This document shows positions 50,189-60,221 of a DNA stretch of 64,000 nucleotides, piece after piece. Under the pieces are notes generated by a model. It saw only the letters and a list, made by a program, of their open reading frames with translations, did not search any database and was not told where the DNA came from. The number at the start of each line of letters is the position of its first letter. Position 1 is the first letter of the stretch. The translations under genes and the position numbers were made by a program. The DNA is from Pseudomonadota bacterium (lineage in GTDB: Bacteria; Pseudomonadota; Gammaproteobacteria; Xanthomonadales; Xanthomonadaceae): positions 31,822 to 95,821 of the forward strand of contig JAFEFT010000013.1 of the NCBI GenBank assembly GCA_018240435.1, given 5' to 3'.

Positions 50189-51085
50189 TCAATCCTCGTC
50201 GCCCCAACGCGGCTTCGCCGGCGGCGACTTGCCTTGCGGAACCGACTGCGCCGCGATCGCATTCCACACCTTCAACGCATCCACCGTCGCCGCCACATCG
50301 TGCACGCGCAGCAGTTTCGCGCCCTGTTGTGCAGCGATCAGCGCCGCCGCGACCGAGCCGTGCAGGCGCTGGCCTTGCTCGCGCCCGGTGAGGGTGCCGA
50401 TCATGCGCTTGCGCGACAACCCGGCCAGCACCGGCACGCCCAGATCGGTGAAGCGCGCGAGCTGGCGCAGCAACACGAGGTTGTGGTCGAGCGTCTTGCC
50501 AAATCCGAAACCCGGATCGACCACGATCTTCTTTTTCGCAATGCCGCTCATCTCGCAGGCGAAAATGCGCTGGGCCAGGAACTGGTGCACCTCGGCCACC
50601 ACATCGTCATAGCTCGGCGCATCCTGCATTGAGCGCGGCTCGCCCTGCATGTGCATCAGCACCACCGGCACCTTCAATCCTGCTACCGCATCCAACGCGC
50701 CATCCCGACGCAGCGCAAACACGTCGTTGATCGCGCCGGCACCGGCAGCGACCGCCGCGCGCATCACTTCGGGTTTGGAGGTGTCGACGAAAATCGGCAC
50801 CTCGCAGCCACGCGCGAGCGCTGCGATCACCGGGATCACCCGGCGCAATTCTTCTTCGACGGAAATCTCATCGGCACCGGGACGTGTCGATTCGCCGCCG
50901 ATATCCAGCGCATCGGCGCCCTCGTCCACCAGCCGCAAGCCCTGCGCGATCGCCGCATCGGCCGTCGTCAAACCATCACCGGAAAACGAATCCGGGGTGA
51001 CATTGACGATGCCCAACACGCGCGCCCGATCGAGCCGCAGCTCGCGGCCGGCGCAGTCCAGAGTCGGTACGGTGTCGAACATCAC
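50189..51085 (-). CDS. folP: Dihydropteroate synthase
   Basis: Joins pterin diphosphate and p-aminobenzoate in folate synthesis; target of sulfonamides. The 298-residue product has GIVNVTPDSFSGDG, GGESTRPGA and VVDPGFGFGKTLDHN, and ends with a Pro/Lys tail. Start is GTG 51085 or the next codon ATG 51082; both overlap the stop of the upstream PIN toxin gene (GTGATG), with GGAG just upstream. Translation is therefore coupled to the toxin gene, which is unusual. Confidence 0.96.
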   Translation of the reverse strand: MMFDTVPTLDCAGRELRLDRARVLGIVNVTPDSFSGDGLTTADAAIAQGLRLVDEGADALDIGGESTRPGADEISVEEELRRVIPVIAALARGCEVPIFVDTSKPEVMRAAVAAGAGAINDVFALRRDGALDAVAGLKVPVVLMHMQGEPRSMQDAPSYDDVVAEVHQFLAQRIFACEMSGIAKKKIVVDPGFGFGKTLDHNLVLLRQLARFTDLGVPVLAGLSRKRMIGTLTGREQGQRLHGSVAAALIAAQQGAKLLRVHDVAATVDALKVWNAIAAQSVPQGKSPPAKPRWGDED

Positions 51086-51516
51086 GTCTCTCCACGCCCT
51101 TTCGGCTGGAAAGGATTTTGCACGACCAGTTTGCCGAAGCGGCGGCCGTGACTGAAGTCCTCACTGTACAAGACGTTGCAATGGCTGCGGATCGCCGCTT
51201 CGGCGATCAATGCATCGAACCACGACAACTTGTGCGCCACCGCCAGCTCGTGCGCGTCCAGCACCATGTTGGCATCAGCGCCGACCACTTCGAAACCGGC
51301 GATGGCATGCAAGGCCGCGCGCGCGTCTGCCGCCGAGAACGCGGGTTTCAGCTTGCCGGTCAGCACCGCGCGCAATTCGATCAGCACTTGCGTGCTGACG
51401 ACGATTTCATTTTCGTTCGCCAGCTCGCGCAACCAGCGCGCGATGAAATGCGTCTTGTCGGGTTGCCGGCGATCGAGCCGATATACCCACAGATTGGTAT
51501 CGACGAAAACGCGCAT
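51082..51516 (-). CDS. PIN-domain ribonuclease toxin (VapC-like)
   Basis: A 144-residue PIN protein with the acidic metal-binding set: Asp6 (VFVDTNLW), Glu in VLIELRAVL, Asp in LSWFDALIAEAA and Asp in YSEDFSHG. VapC toxins cleave tRNA or rRNA and are held inactive by their antitoxin. It follows the antitoxin gene by 15 bases and overlaps folP. All key acids are present, so the nuclease should be active. Confidence 0.9.
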   Translation of the reverse strand: MRVFVDTNLWVYRLDRRQPDKTHFIARWLRELANENEIVVSTQVLIELRAVLTGKLKPAFSAADARAALHAIAGFEVVGADANMVLDAHELAVAHKLSWFDALIAEAAIRSHCNVLYSEDFSHGRRFGKLVVQNPFQPKGRGET

Positions 51517-51531
51517 CGCGCCAGCGCGCGC

Positions 51532-51759
51532 TCAGCGCTTGTGCAAGGACGCGCGCGAGAAACCGCGCGCGCTGCGCGACTTGCTGCGCGCCGCTACGGC
51601 GTCGAACGCATCCAGTGCTTCGATGCGGCGTGATTTGGCATCGGCATAGCGCACCAGAAATTCACGCACCACCGCATTGACCGAGGTGCGCTCCCGCAGC
51701 GCCGCCTCACGCGCGCGTTGCAGAACGTCGTCGTCCACCGCCAGCGTCAGGTTGGTCAT
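51532..51759 (-). CDS. Ribbon-helix-helix antitoxin (VapB-like)
   Basis: A 75-residue protein from ATG 51759, which has GGAGG five bases upstream; an ATG at 51771 is in frame. The N-terminus MTNLTLAVDDDVLQRAREAA followed by RTSVNAVVREFLVRY is the beta-strand/helix/helix pattern of RHH DNA-binding antitoxins. The basic C-terminus (RSKSRSARGFSRASLHKR) should wrap the toxin. Likely autoregulated through the dyad at 51785-51801. Confidence 0.85.
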   Translation of the reverse strand: MTNLTLAVDDDVLQRAREAALRERTSVNAVVREFLVRYADAKSRRIEALDAFDAVAARSKSRSARGFSRASLHKR

Positions 51760-51784
51760 GGCCGCCTCCATCGTCGCGCGACCA

Positions 51785-51801
51785 GTGTAACACGGGTACA
51801 C
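51785..51801. promoter_or_regulatory. Operator candidate of the toxin-antitoxin pair
   Basis: GTGTAACACGGGTACAC has 5-bp inverted arms GTGTA/TACAC with a 7-base centre, 26 bases upstream of the antitoxin start. A TACACT on the minus strand could be the -10. Position and symmetry suit antitoxin autorepression. Confidence 0.45.
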
Positions 51802-51852
51802 GGGGTGACGTCCGATCGCTGCGGCGCGACGACACCCCGGCGCGAGGGCGAC

Positions 51853-51881
51853 AAAAAAAGCCAGGGCTAGCCCTGGCTTTT
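51853..51881 (-). terminator. Intrinsic terminator after ftsH
   Basis: A 26-base perfect palindrome (51856-51881, core GCCAGGGCTAGCCCTGGC) is followed on the minus strand by seven T residues, 25 bases beyond the ftsH stop. It isolates the toxin-antitoxin/folP unit from ftsH transcription. Confidence 0.93.
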
Positions 51882-51905
51882 GCTTGCACCCGCGGTGATG
51901 TCCGA

Positions 51906-53828
<1,923 letters not shown>

Positions 53829-53908
53829 GGAGTTTCCCTGTACGCAGCGGGTGCAGGCGACACTTCAACACCGTCCATTTTCATTTCCTGAATCACGCCA
53901 ATCCTGTT

Positions 53909-54084
53909 TCGTTCGTGGTGAGCCTGGCCTGCCCTGAGCCTGACAAACCGTGTTCCGTTCGTGGCGAGCCTGTCGAACCATGCGCCTGTCGAACCAAGTT
54001 CCGTTCGTGGTGAGCCTGTCGAACCACGATTCGTTCGCGGTGAAACAAGCCTTCCCCGAGCCAGTCGAAGGGAACCATGAACGG
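53909..54084. repeat. Interspersed repeat array between rlmE and ftsH
   Basis: Four copies of the unit seen inside folC: 53909-53949 (long variant), about 53954-53984, 54001-54029 and 54030-54084 (diverged, long). Core CGTTCGTGGTGAGCCTGTCG. The array accounts for most of the 291-base gap between ftsH and rlmE and should be transcribed with both. Confidence 0.93.
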
Positions 54085-54119
54085 CACCCACCAACCCGCA
54101 CGCGGCAACCACCTGCATT

Positions 54120-54740
54120 CTACGCCCGCTTGCCGACCGCCAGCGCGTACACCTCCGGCGAGCGCTTGCGCGAGGCCTCGGGTTTGCGAATCACCACTTT
54201 CCGATACCGTTGCCGCAGTTCGCGCACGTATCCGTCGAACCCCTCGCCCATGAACAGCTTGGTAACGAACGCACCATCCGGCTTCAGATGGGCGGTGGCG
54301 AAATCCCGCGCCAATTCGGCCAGATGCAGCGCCCGCGGCTGATCCACGGTGTCCATGCCACTGAAGTTGGGGGCCATGTCGGAAAGAACAAGGTCCACCG
54401 CGCGAACGCCGAGTACCGATTCGAGCTCCGCCAACGGCGCGTCCTCGCGGAAATCGCCGCAGATGAACTCCACCCCGGCGATTGGCGGCATCGGCAGGAT
54501 GTCCAGCGCCACCACCGCACCGGAGTTTCCGAGCATCCGCCGTACCACCTGCGACCAACCGCCAGGCGCAGCGCCCAGATCGACCACCACCATGCCCGGC
54601 TTGAGCAGGCGATCCTTCGCCAGCAGCTCCTCCAGCTTGTACGCCGCACGCGAACGCATGCCCTCCGCCTGCGCCTTCTTCACGAAGGGATCGGCGAAGT
54701 GCTCGCGTAACCAGGCGTGGCTGCTTTTGCTGCGGGGCAT
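54120..54740 (-). CDS. rlmE: 23S rRNA (uridine2552-2'-O)-methyltransferase RlmE
   Basis: FtsJ-type SAM enzyme needed for 50S maturation, 206 residues from ATG 54740. It has the SAM-binding VVVDLGAAPGGWSQVV, the catalytic lysine near SRAAYKLEELL, LVLSDMAPNFSG, and FVTKLFMGEGFD. It is divergent from yhbY with a 7-bp tandem repeat tract starting eight bases upstream of its start codon, where a promoter or ribosome site should be. Confidence 0.97.
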   Translation of the reverse strand: MPRSKSSHAWLREHFADPFVKKAQAEGMRSRAAYKLEELLAKDRLLKPGMVVVDLGAAPGGWSQVVRRMLGNSGAVVALDILPMPPIAGVEFICGDFREDAPLAELESVLGVRAVDLVLSDMAPNFSGMDTVDQPRALHLAELARDFATAHLKPDGAFVTKLFMGEGFDGYVRELRQRYRKVVIRKPEASRKRSPEVYALAVGKRA

Positions 54741-54748
54741 TTGGCGGA

Positions 54749-54818
54749 CGGGAGACGGGAGCCGGGAGACGGGAAGCGGAAGACGGGAAGCGGGAGACGG
54801 GAGCCGGGAGACGGGAAC
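54749..54818. repeat. Tandem 7-bp repeat CGGGAGA (10 copies) at the rlmE start
   Basis: Ten contiguous heptamers alternating CGGGAGA, CGGGAGC and CGGGAAG, with one CGGAAGA. The tract begins eight bases upstream of the rlmE ATG and lies in the divergent rlmE/yhbY region. On the rlmE-sense strand it is pyrimidine-rich. Confidence 0.93.
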
Positions 54819-54981
54819 GGACGATGGACGAAACCATCGTCCGCTTCGGCATTCCTGCAACCTGATGAGCCTGCGTGTTGCCCCTTCCCCCGCCTGCGGG
54901 GGAAGGAATCCTGAGGCCATGTCCACGCGAGCCCCGAGTCCCGCATGATACCCTTTCGCACCTTCGAGACTGCCCGCACCG

Positions 54982-55284
54982 ATGCCCACGACCCTGTCCC
55001 CTGCGCAGAAGCGGTACCTGCGCACGCTCGCGCACGAACTCAAGCCGGTGATCCTGGTCGGCGCCAAGGGTGTGACCGCAGCGCTGTTGACGGAACTGGA
55101 TCTGGCGCTGGAGCAGCACGAATTGGTCAAGATCAAACTGGCCGCGCCCGACCGCGACGAGCGCGAAGTCTGGATCGCGTCACTGGTCGACGCCGCCGGC
55201 GTGGCACTGGTGCAGCGGGTCGGCCACGTCGCCACCGTCTACCGCGGCCGCCGCAAGGATCCGGCGATCATCCTGCCGCGCTGA
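54982..55284 (+). CDS. yhbY: Ribosome assembly RNA-binding protein YhbY
   Basis: A 100-residue CRS1-YhbY domain protein that associates with the 50S precursor. The family signature is clear: LRTLAHELKPVILVGAKGVT, with GAKG as the GxxG RNA-binding loop, and VYRGRRKDPAIILPR at the end. It is divergent from rlmE, the conserved pairing in gammaproteobacteria, and followed by the Mth938-like gene. Confidence 0.95.
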   Translation: MPTTLSPAQKRYLRTLAHELKPVILVGAKGVTAALLTELDLALEQHELVKIKLAAPDRDEREVWIASLVDAAGVALVQRVGHVATVYRGRRKDPAIILPR

Positions 55285-55303
55285 GCCAGGCCGGGAGGCT
55301 CCC

Positions 55304-55681
55304 ATTCCGTTCATCCTGCAACCACCCGATCACGCCTGCGTCATCCGCTCGGTCACCGACACGGCGATCTACGTCAACGACCGCGCGCTCGACGGCAGCT
55401 TCTTCCTCTCGCCCCATGCGCTGCATCCGGATTGGCCGGTGCGCGATGCCTCCGCGCTCACGCCCGACGACCTTGCCGCGCTGCTGGCGCTGAATCCGGA
55501 AGTGATCCTGCTCGGCACCGGCAGACGGCAACGTTTTCCGTCGACGCTGGTGATGGCCGCCTGCCTGACCCGCGGAGTCGGCATCGAGGTGATGGACAAC
55601 CACGCCGCCGCGCGCACCTTCAGCATCCTTGCCGGCGAGGGGCGACGGGTGGTGGCGGGGTTCGTGCTGGGCGGCTGTTGA
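55304..55681 (+). CDS. Mth938-like (DUF498) domain protein with apparent ATT start
   Basis: A 125-residue protein of the Mth938/NDUFAF3-like fold (PEVILLGTGRRQRFPS, then GIEVMDNHAAARTFSILAGE). No ATG, GTG or TTG precedes the conserved N-terminus in frame. An ATT at 55304 is placed where homologs have Met and is preceded by GGGAGG with six bases spacing. AUU initiation is known for infC. An in-frame internal ATG at 55439 would remove about 45 conserved residues. A sequencing error at the start codon is the alternative. Bacterial function is not established. It is convergent with nlpD. Confidence 0.8.
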   Translation: MPFILQPPDHACVIRSVTDTAIYVNDRALDGSFFLSPHALHPDWPVRDASALTPDDLAALLALNPEVILLGTGRRQRFPSTLVMAACLTRGVGIEVMDNHAAARTFSILAGEGRRVVAGFVLGGC

Positions 55682-55712
55682 TCGCTGCGATATTTGCGCG
55701 ACAGCGCACTGC

Positions 55713-56777
55713 TCAACGACCCGGCAGATACTGCAACGGATCCACCGGCCGGCCATTGCGACGGATCTCGAAATGCAATTCGTCACGACTGGCGCCGGTA
55801 CTGCCCATCTCCGCGATCGCCTGGCCGGCCTTGACGCGCTGGCCTTCGGCGACCAGACGCTTGCGGTTGTGGCCGTAGGCCGACAGCCATTCGTCGGAAT
55901 GCTTGATGATGACCAGTTCACCGTAACCGACCAGGCCCGAACCGGAATACACCACCACGCCGTCGGCGGCAGCGACCACGGTATCGCCGGCGCGACCGGC
56001 GATGTCGATGCCCTGTTTGGTGGCGTCGCCGGGCATGAAGCGCGCGAGCAACGAACCGGCTGCCGGCCAGCGCCAGCGGATGCCACCAACCGTGGCGACG
56101 TCGGCCGGCAGGATCGCCGCGGAGGGCACGCGCGGCGCCGCGGCGACATCCGGCGCGAGGCCCGGCGACGATTCTTCTGGCGTCGGATTCGACGATGGAA
56201 TCGGTGGCGGCGGTCGTACAGCGGCGACTTCGCGACTGCGCGGCGGTTTGGTCGACGGCGATGCCGCCGTCGGCGCGGCGGTCGGTGTCGCATTCACCGC
56301 AGGCGGGCCAACACTGGATGGCACCGTCTCGAACGGCGTCGGCTCTGGCGCGCTCGCAACCGGCGACGGATTTGACGGCGGCCGAATCGACGACGGCACT
56401 GCGCTGGTTCTCTGTCGCGGCGGCGCTGGTCGCGGCGTCTCGCGAGCGACGGGCGGCGCGGATTCACGCAAGCGGCCCGCGCTCAGGCGCAGCGTCTGGC
56501 CGACATAGATCGTGTACGGCGGCGCGATGTGGTTGATCGCCGCCAGCTCGCGAAAATCCATGCCGTTGCGGAAGGCGATGCCGTACAGGGTATCGCCGCG
56601 CACCACCACCACGTCGCCGGCGCCGGCATGGCGCGCCGGCGCGACCCGCGGCGGGACGTGCAAGGGCTCGTCGCCGCGGGTGTCGCGATCGCGGCCGCAG
56701 GCGCCGAGCAACACCGCCAGCACGAGCAAGCCCGACCATCGCAGCAACGACGCGAGGGCTTGCGGCGCGGGCTTCAT
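55713..56777 (-). CDS. nlpD: NlpD-like lipoprotein (LysM plus degenerate LytM/M23)
   Basis: Activator of cell-wall amidases at division. The 354-residue product has a lipobox LLGAC (Cys27), a LysM domain (about 55-100; VVRGDTLYGIAFRNG), a Pro/Ser-rich linker, and a C-terminal M23 domain (about 240-350). The metal-binding HxxxD is replaced by KQGIDIAG, so the zinc site is incomplete, as in NlpD and EnvC, which act as regulators and not as enzymes. Its start overlaps the yqaA stop by four bases. No rpoS follows; the next gene is convergent. Confidence 0.92.
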   Translation of the reverse strand: MKPAPQALASLLRWSGLLVLAVLLGACGRDRDTRGDEPLHVPPRVAPARHAGAGDVVVVRGDTLYGIAFRNGMDFRELAAINHIAPPYTIYVGQTLRLSAGRLRESAPPVARETPRPAPPRQRTSAVPSSIRPPSNPSPVASAPEPTPFETVPSSVGPPAVNATPTAAPTAASPSTKPPRSREVAAVRPPPPIPSSNPTPEESSPGLAPDVAAAPRVPSAAILPADVATVGGIRWRWPAAGSLLARFMPGDATKQGIDIAGRAGDTVVAAADGVVVYSGSGLVGYGELVIIKHSDEWLSAYGHNRKRLVAEGQRVKAGQAIAEMGSTGASRDELHFEIRRNGRPVDPLQYLPGR

Positions 56778-57367
56778 CCGTGGATTCCTCTCCAATACAG
56801 CCAGCCGACCAGTGCCGCCAAGAGTAGCAGGCCCAGCCAGCCCACCGGCTCGATCCAGCGGTGCAGCATCGCCTCGCCCTTTTCGCCACCGAGCTTGATC
56901 GCGCCGGCAACCAGAAACACGCGCTTGCCGCGGCCCAGGGTGGCGCCGGCGAAGAACGGCAGCAGCGGCATGTGCACGGCGCCGGAGGCGAGCGTGAAAA
57001 TCTTGAATGGAATCGGCACGAAACCGGCGATCAGCAGCAGCCAGAAGCCATCGTCGCGCGCCTGTTTTTCGATTTCGTGGAAATGCGCGGCGTAGCCGAA
57101 GTGCTCGATCCACGGCAGCAGCCAGTCGATCGCGAAATAGCCCAGCGAGTAGCCGATGCACATCCCGACCAGCGAACCGCCGAGGCTGATCGCCGCATAA
57201 CGAAAGGCATGATCGCGCCGCGCCAGACACATCGGTGCGAGCATGATCTCCGGTGCCACCGGGAAGAACACCGCCTCGCACAGGCTCAGCACGAACAAGA
57301 TCGCCGGCGCGCGCTTGTGCGCCGCCCACACCAGCGCGCGCTCGTACAGCGGCTTGAACAACTTCAT
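56774..57367 (-). CDS. yqaA: YqaA/DedA-like VTT-domain membrane protein
   Basis: A 197-residue inner-membrane protein with several hydrophobic helices and the VTT-type motif GGSLVGMCIGYSLGYFAID, FVPIPFKIFTLASGA and a glycine-rich re-entrant segment. DedA-superfamily members move lipids or maintain proton motive force; the specific substrate is unknown. It lies between pcm (17 bases upstream) and nlpD (overlapping), as in xanthomonads. Confidence 0.9.
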   Translation of the reverse strand: MKLFKPLYERALVWAAHKRAPAILFVLSLCEAVFFPVAPEIMLAPMCLARRDHAFRYAAISLGGSLVGMCIGYSLGYFAIDWLLPWIEHFGYAAHFHEIEKQARDDGFWLLLIAGFVPIPFKIFTLASGAVHMPLLPFFAGATLGRGKRVFLVAGAIKLGGEKGEAMLHRWIEPVGWLGLLLLAALVGWLYWRGIHG

Positions 57368-57384
57368 GCGTTCTTCGCCATCGC

Positions 57385-58059
57385 CTACACCACGCCCGGC
57401 AGCAGCGGCACGAAACTGACCGCATCCAGATCCTGCGCTGCCCAGCCCTGCTCGGTATTGCGCCAGCGTTGCAGCACCTGCGCCGCAGGTGGCCCGACCG
57501 GGGCAACGAGCACGCCATCGGGATGCAATTGCGCCAGCAGTTCGACTTCGACATCGGCACCGGCGGCGGTGACGATGATCGCGTCGAACGGCGCGTGCTC
57601 GGGCCAGCCGACGCGACCGTCGGCGTGGCGGGTGGTGATGTTCTTCAGGCCAAGCTGGCGGAAGCGTTTGCGCGCGCCGCGCAACAGTTCGTCGATGCGC
57701 TCGATGGTGTAGACCTGCTCGACCAGCAACGACAGCACCGCCGCCTGATAGCCCGAGCCGGTGCCGATCTCCAGCACCCGTCGCGGCGGCGGCAGCGCCG
57801 GATGCACCGGTTCGAGCAGCGCCTGCGTCATCCGCGCCACCACCCACGGCTGCGAGATGGTCTGGCTGTTGCCGATCGGCAGCGCGGTGTCCTCGTAGGC
57901 GCGGCTGGACAGGCCTTCGTCGATGAACAAATGCCGCGGCACCTGCCGCATCGCCGTCAGCACGCGCTCATCGCCGATGCCCTCGGCGCGCAGTCGCTCG
58001 ATCAGGCGATCGCGTGCGCGCTGGCCGGTCAAGCCCGAACCCTGGATCGACGCGATCAT
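57385..58059 (-). CDS. pcm: Protein-L-isoaspartate O-methyltransferase
   Basis: Repairs isoaspartyl residues in damaged proteins using SAM. The 224-residue product has the SAM motif [16 protein letters not shown] and the substrate-site segment [18 protein letters not shown] 58059 overlaps the surE stop by four bases. The surE-pcm pair is conserved widely. Confidence 0.96.
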   Translation of the reverse strand: MIASIQGSGLTGQRARDRLIERLRAEGIGDERVLTAMRQVPRHLFIDEGLSSRAYEDTALPIGNSQTISQPWVVARMTQALLEPVHPALPPPRRVLEIGTGSGYQAAVLSLLVEQVYTIERIDELLRGARKRFRQLGLKNITTRHADGRVGWPEHAPFDAIIVTAAGADVEVELLAQLHPDGVLVAPVGPPAAQVLQRWRNTEQGWAAQDLDAVSFVPLLPGVV

Positions 58060-58835
58060 GGCCGCACCTGCAACGCCTGCCCCAGCCCGTCCACCCACTG
58101 CGCCACCTTGTCGAGCGCTTTGAAGCGGGTCAGATCGACCTGGATCGGGGTGATGGCGACGTGACCCGTACGCACCGAATGGAAATCGGTGCCCGGCCCG
58201 GCATCGAGTTCACCACCGGCCGCGCCGATCCACCAGAACGGACGGCCGCGCGGATCGCACTGGCGGACGCATGGCTCGGCGCGATGGCGCTGGCCGAGGC
58301 GACCGGCCTCGAAACCGCGAATCTGCTCCCACGGGCGATCGGGCACGTTGACGTTGAGGATGGTGTCGGCCGGCAGCGGATCGACCAGCAAACGGGCGAT
58401 GATCTCGATCGCCGCCCGCGCTGCCGCGTCGTAGTGTTGCGCGCCGTGGCCGTTGCTGGCGCACGACACCGCCACCGCCGGCAGGCCGAGAAAGCGCCCT
58501 TCCATCGCCGCCGCGACGGTGCCCGAATAAATCACGTCATCGCCGAGGTTGGCCGAGCTGTTGATGCCCGACACCACGATGTCCGGCTCGTGTTCGAGCA
58601 AGCCGCCAAGCGCGACATGCACGCAATCGGTCGGCGTGCCGTAGACCCGCCAAGTGGCGTCGTCCACCTGTGCCACCCGGATCGGCTGGTCGAGCGTCAG
58701 CGAATTGCTCGCACCGGAGCGGTCGCGATCGGGTGCGACCACCCACACCTCGTGCCCCGCCGTGCGCAGCTGCGCCGCGAGGATGCGGATGCCCGGCGCG
58801 TCCACGCCATCGTCATTGCTCACCAGTACCCGCAT
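58056..58835 (-). CDS. surE: 5'/3'-nucleotidase SurE
   Basis: Survival protein with phosphatase activity on nucleotides and short polyphosphate. The 259-residue product starts [15 protein letters not shown] (metal ligands Asp8, Asp9), with [14 protein letters not shown] and [20 protein letters not shown] forming the rest of the active site. ATG 58835 is the family start; the upstream open frame is not conserved. First gene of surE-pcm-yqaA-nlpD. Confidence 0.96.
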   Translation of the reverse strand: MRVLVSNDDGVDAPGIRILAAQLRTAGHEVWVVAPDRDRSGASNSLTLDQPIRVAQVDDATWRVYGTPTDCVHVALGGLLEHEPDIVVSGINSSANLGDDVIYSGTVAAAMEGRFLGLPAVAVSCASNGHGAQHYDAAARAAIEIIARLLVDPLPADTILNVNVPDRPWEQIRGFEAGRLGQRHRAEPCVRQCDPRGRPFWWIGAAGGELDAGPGTDFHSVRTGHVAITPIQVDLTRFKALDKVAQWVDGLGQALQVRP

Positions 58836-59009
58836 GCCGCCTCTTGGAGCGCCGATCGAGGCGCTGCTGGTATTCACGAACACACCCTCGGCACAGGCCG
58901 CGGCGCTCACCGGGATATTGTGCCACGACGCCGGTGCGGGCCGACGGATGGTGCCGACGCCATCGGCAGCGAATCATCGCCGCCGCCCGCGGCGACGCCA
59001 CGGTGACGA

Positions 59010-59726
59010 TCAATCCAGCAACAAGCGCCCGAGCGAATATGACCCCGGCCCGCGCCGGGCGATGCGGGCGGCGGCTTCGAGCGCGCCGCGGGCGAAAATG
59101 TCGCGATCGCTGGCGCGATGGATCAGTTCCAGTCGCTCACCAACGCCGGTGAACTGGACGTGGTGCTCGCCGACCACATCCCCAGCGCGCAGGCTCAGGT
59201 AGTGCGGCGGCTCGCCGCGCGCCGCAGCGATCGTTTCGCCCAACGCCAGCGCGGTACCCGACGGCGCATCGCGCTTGTGCACGTGATGGGTTTCGAGCAG
59301 GTGGCAATCCCAGCCGGGCAGCGCTCTGGCGGCGCGCTCGACCAGTTCGTGCAGCACCGCCACGCCAAGGCTGAAATTGGCCGACCACAGCAACGGAATC
59401 GCATCGGCGGCAGTCGCCATCGCCGCCCGCTGAGCCGCCGACAAGCCGGTGGTGCCCGAAACGAGCGCCGCGCCGCGTTGCAGACACAATTCCAATGCGC
59501 CTTCGAAAGCCTCGGCAAGGCTGAAATCCACCAGCACGTCGAACGGCAGCGCCGAGCTGCGACGCTCCGCCGCGAGCGCACGCACGCCATCGATCGTGCC
59601 GCCGCTGCGGGTAATCGCACCGACTGTCTGAAAGCGCGAGTCCGCCTGCGCCAGCCGCAACAGGGCGCGGCCCATGCGACCGGACGCGCCGTGGATCAAC
59701 AATCGGATCGGCGCTGCGCTCATCAC
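59010..59726 (-). CDS. dapB: 4-hydroxy-tetrahydrodipicolinate reductase
   Basis: Second enzyme of the lysine/diaminopimelate branch, NAD(P)H dependent. The 238-residue product has the nucleotide-binding LLIHGASGRMGRALLRLA, the active-site ETHHVHKRDAPSGTALALGE (catalytic His and Lys) and SGTTGLS. Start is GTG 59726 or ATG 59723. It is somewhat shorter than the E. coli protein (273). It follows the DUF937 gene, three bases apart, on the same strand. Confidence 0.95.
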   Translation of the reverse strand: MMSAAPIRLLIHGASGRMGRALLRLAQADSRFQTVGAITRSGGTIDGVRALAAERRSSALPFDVLVDFSLAEAFEGALELCLQRGAALVSGTTGLSAAQRAAMATAADAIPLLWSANFSLGVAVLHELVERAARALPGWDCHLLETHHVHKRDAPSGTALALGETIAAARGEPPHYLSLRAGDVVGEHHVQFTGVGERLELIHRASDRDIFARGALEAAARIARRGPGSYSLGRLLLD

Positions 59727-59729
59727 ACT

Positions 59730-60221
59730 TCAGCGCTTGCCGAGCAACGAGCCGAGCATGCCACCCAGCCCCGCGCCCGACGGCAATGCCTGCGCGTGCT
59801 GCGTCGCCGCCGCCAGCATTTGCTGTAATCCTTGTGCGGTGCCGCCTTGCGCACCGTGCTGCGCGATGGCGTTCATCAACAGCGGCTCCAGCGTCGCGAG
59901 CAGGTGCCCGGCTTGCTCGCCGGACACACCGGCATCGGCGGCCAAGCCCGTCATTCCACCGCCATGTTGCGCGAGGATCCCCGCCAGCAATGACGACGTT
60001 TGCGAGCCACCGCCGACGCTTGCGAATTGTTCCGCCAGAGCCTGCAACCCTTGCGCGCCGCCGGCGGTGTTGGCGCGCTGGCCAAGGGCATCGAGCAACG
60101 ACGGCAGCGCCCCGGCGGCCGCACCTTGCGCCTGTGCCGGCGACACGCCCATGCGGCCGGCCAATTGCTCGATCGCACCGCCATCGAGCGAAGCCACCAC
60201 CTGCTGCAACAATCCATTCAT
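59730..60221 (-). CDS. DUF937 (YidB-like) protein
   Basis: A 163-residue Ala/Gly/Gln-rich helical protein starting MNGLLQQVVASLDGGAIEQL and including the DUF937 pattern of short helices interrupted by glycines (GVSPAQAQGAAAGALPSLL). It ends in GLGGMLGSLLGKR, a motif also found in YidB proteins. No enzyme residues are apparent. It is immediately upstream of dapB. Function unknown. Confidence 0.85.
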   Translation of the reverse strand: MNGLLQQVVASLDGGAIEQLAGRMGVSPAQAQGAAAGALPSLLDALGQRANTAGGAQGLQALAEQFASVGGGSQTSSLLAGILAQHGGGMTGLAADAGVSGEQAGHLLATLEPLLMNAIAQHGAQGGTAQGLQQMLAAATQHAQALPSGAGLGGMLGSLLGKR

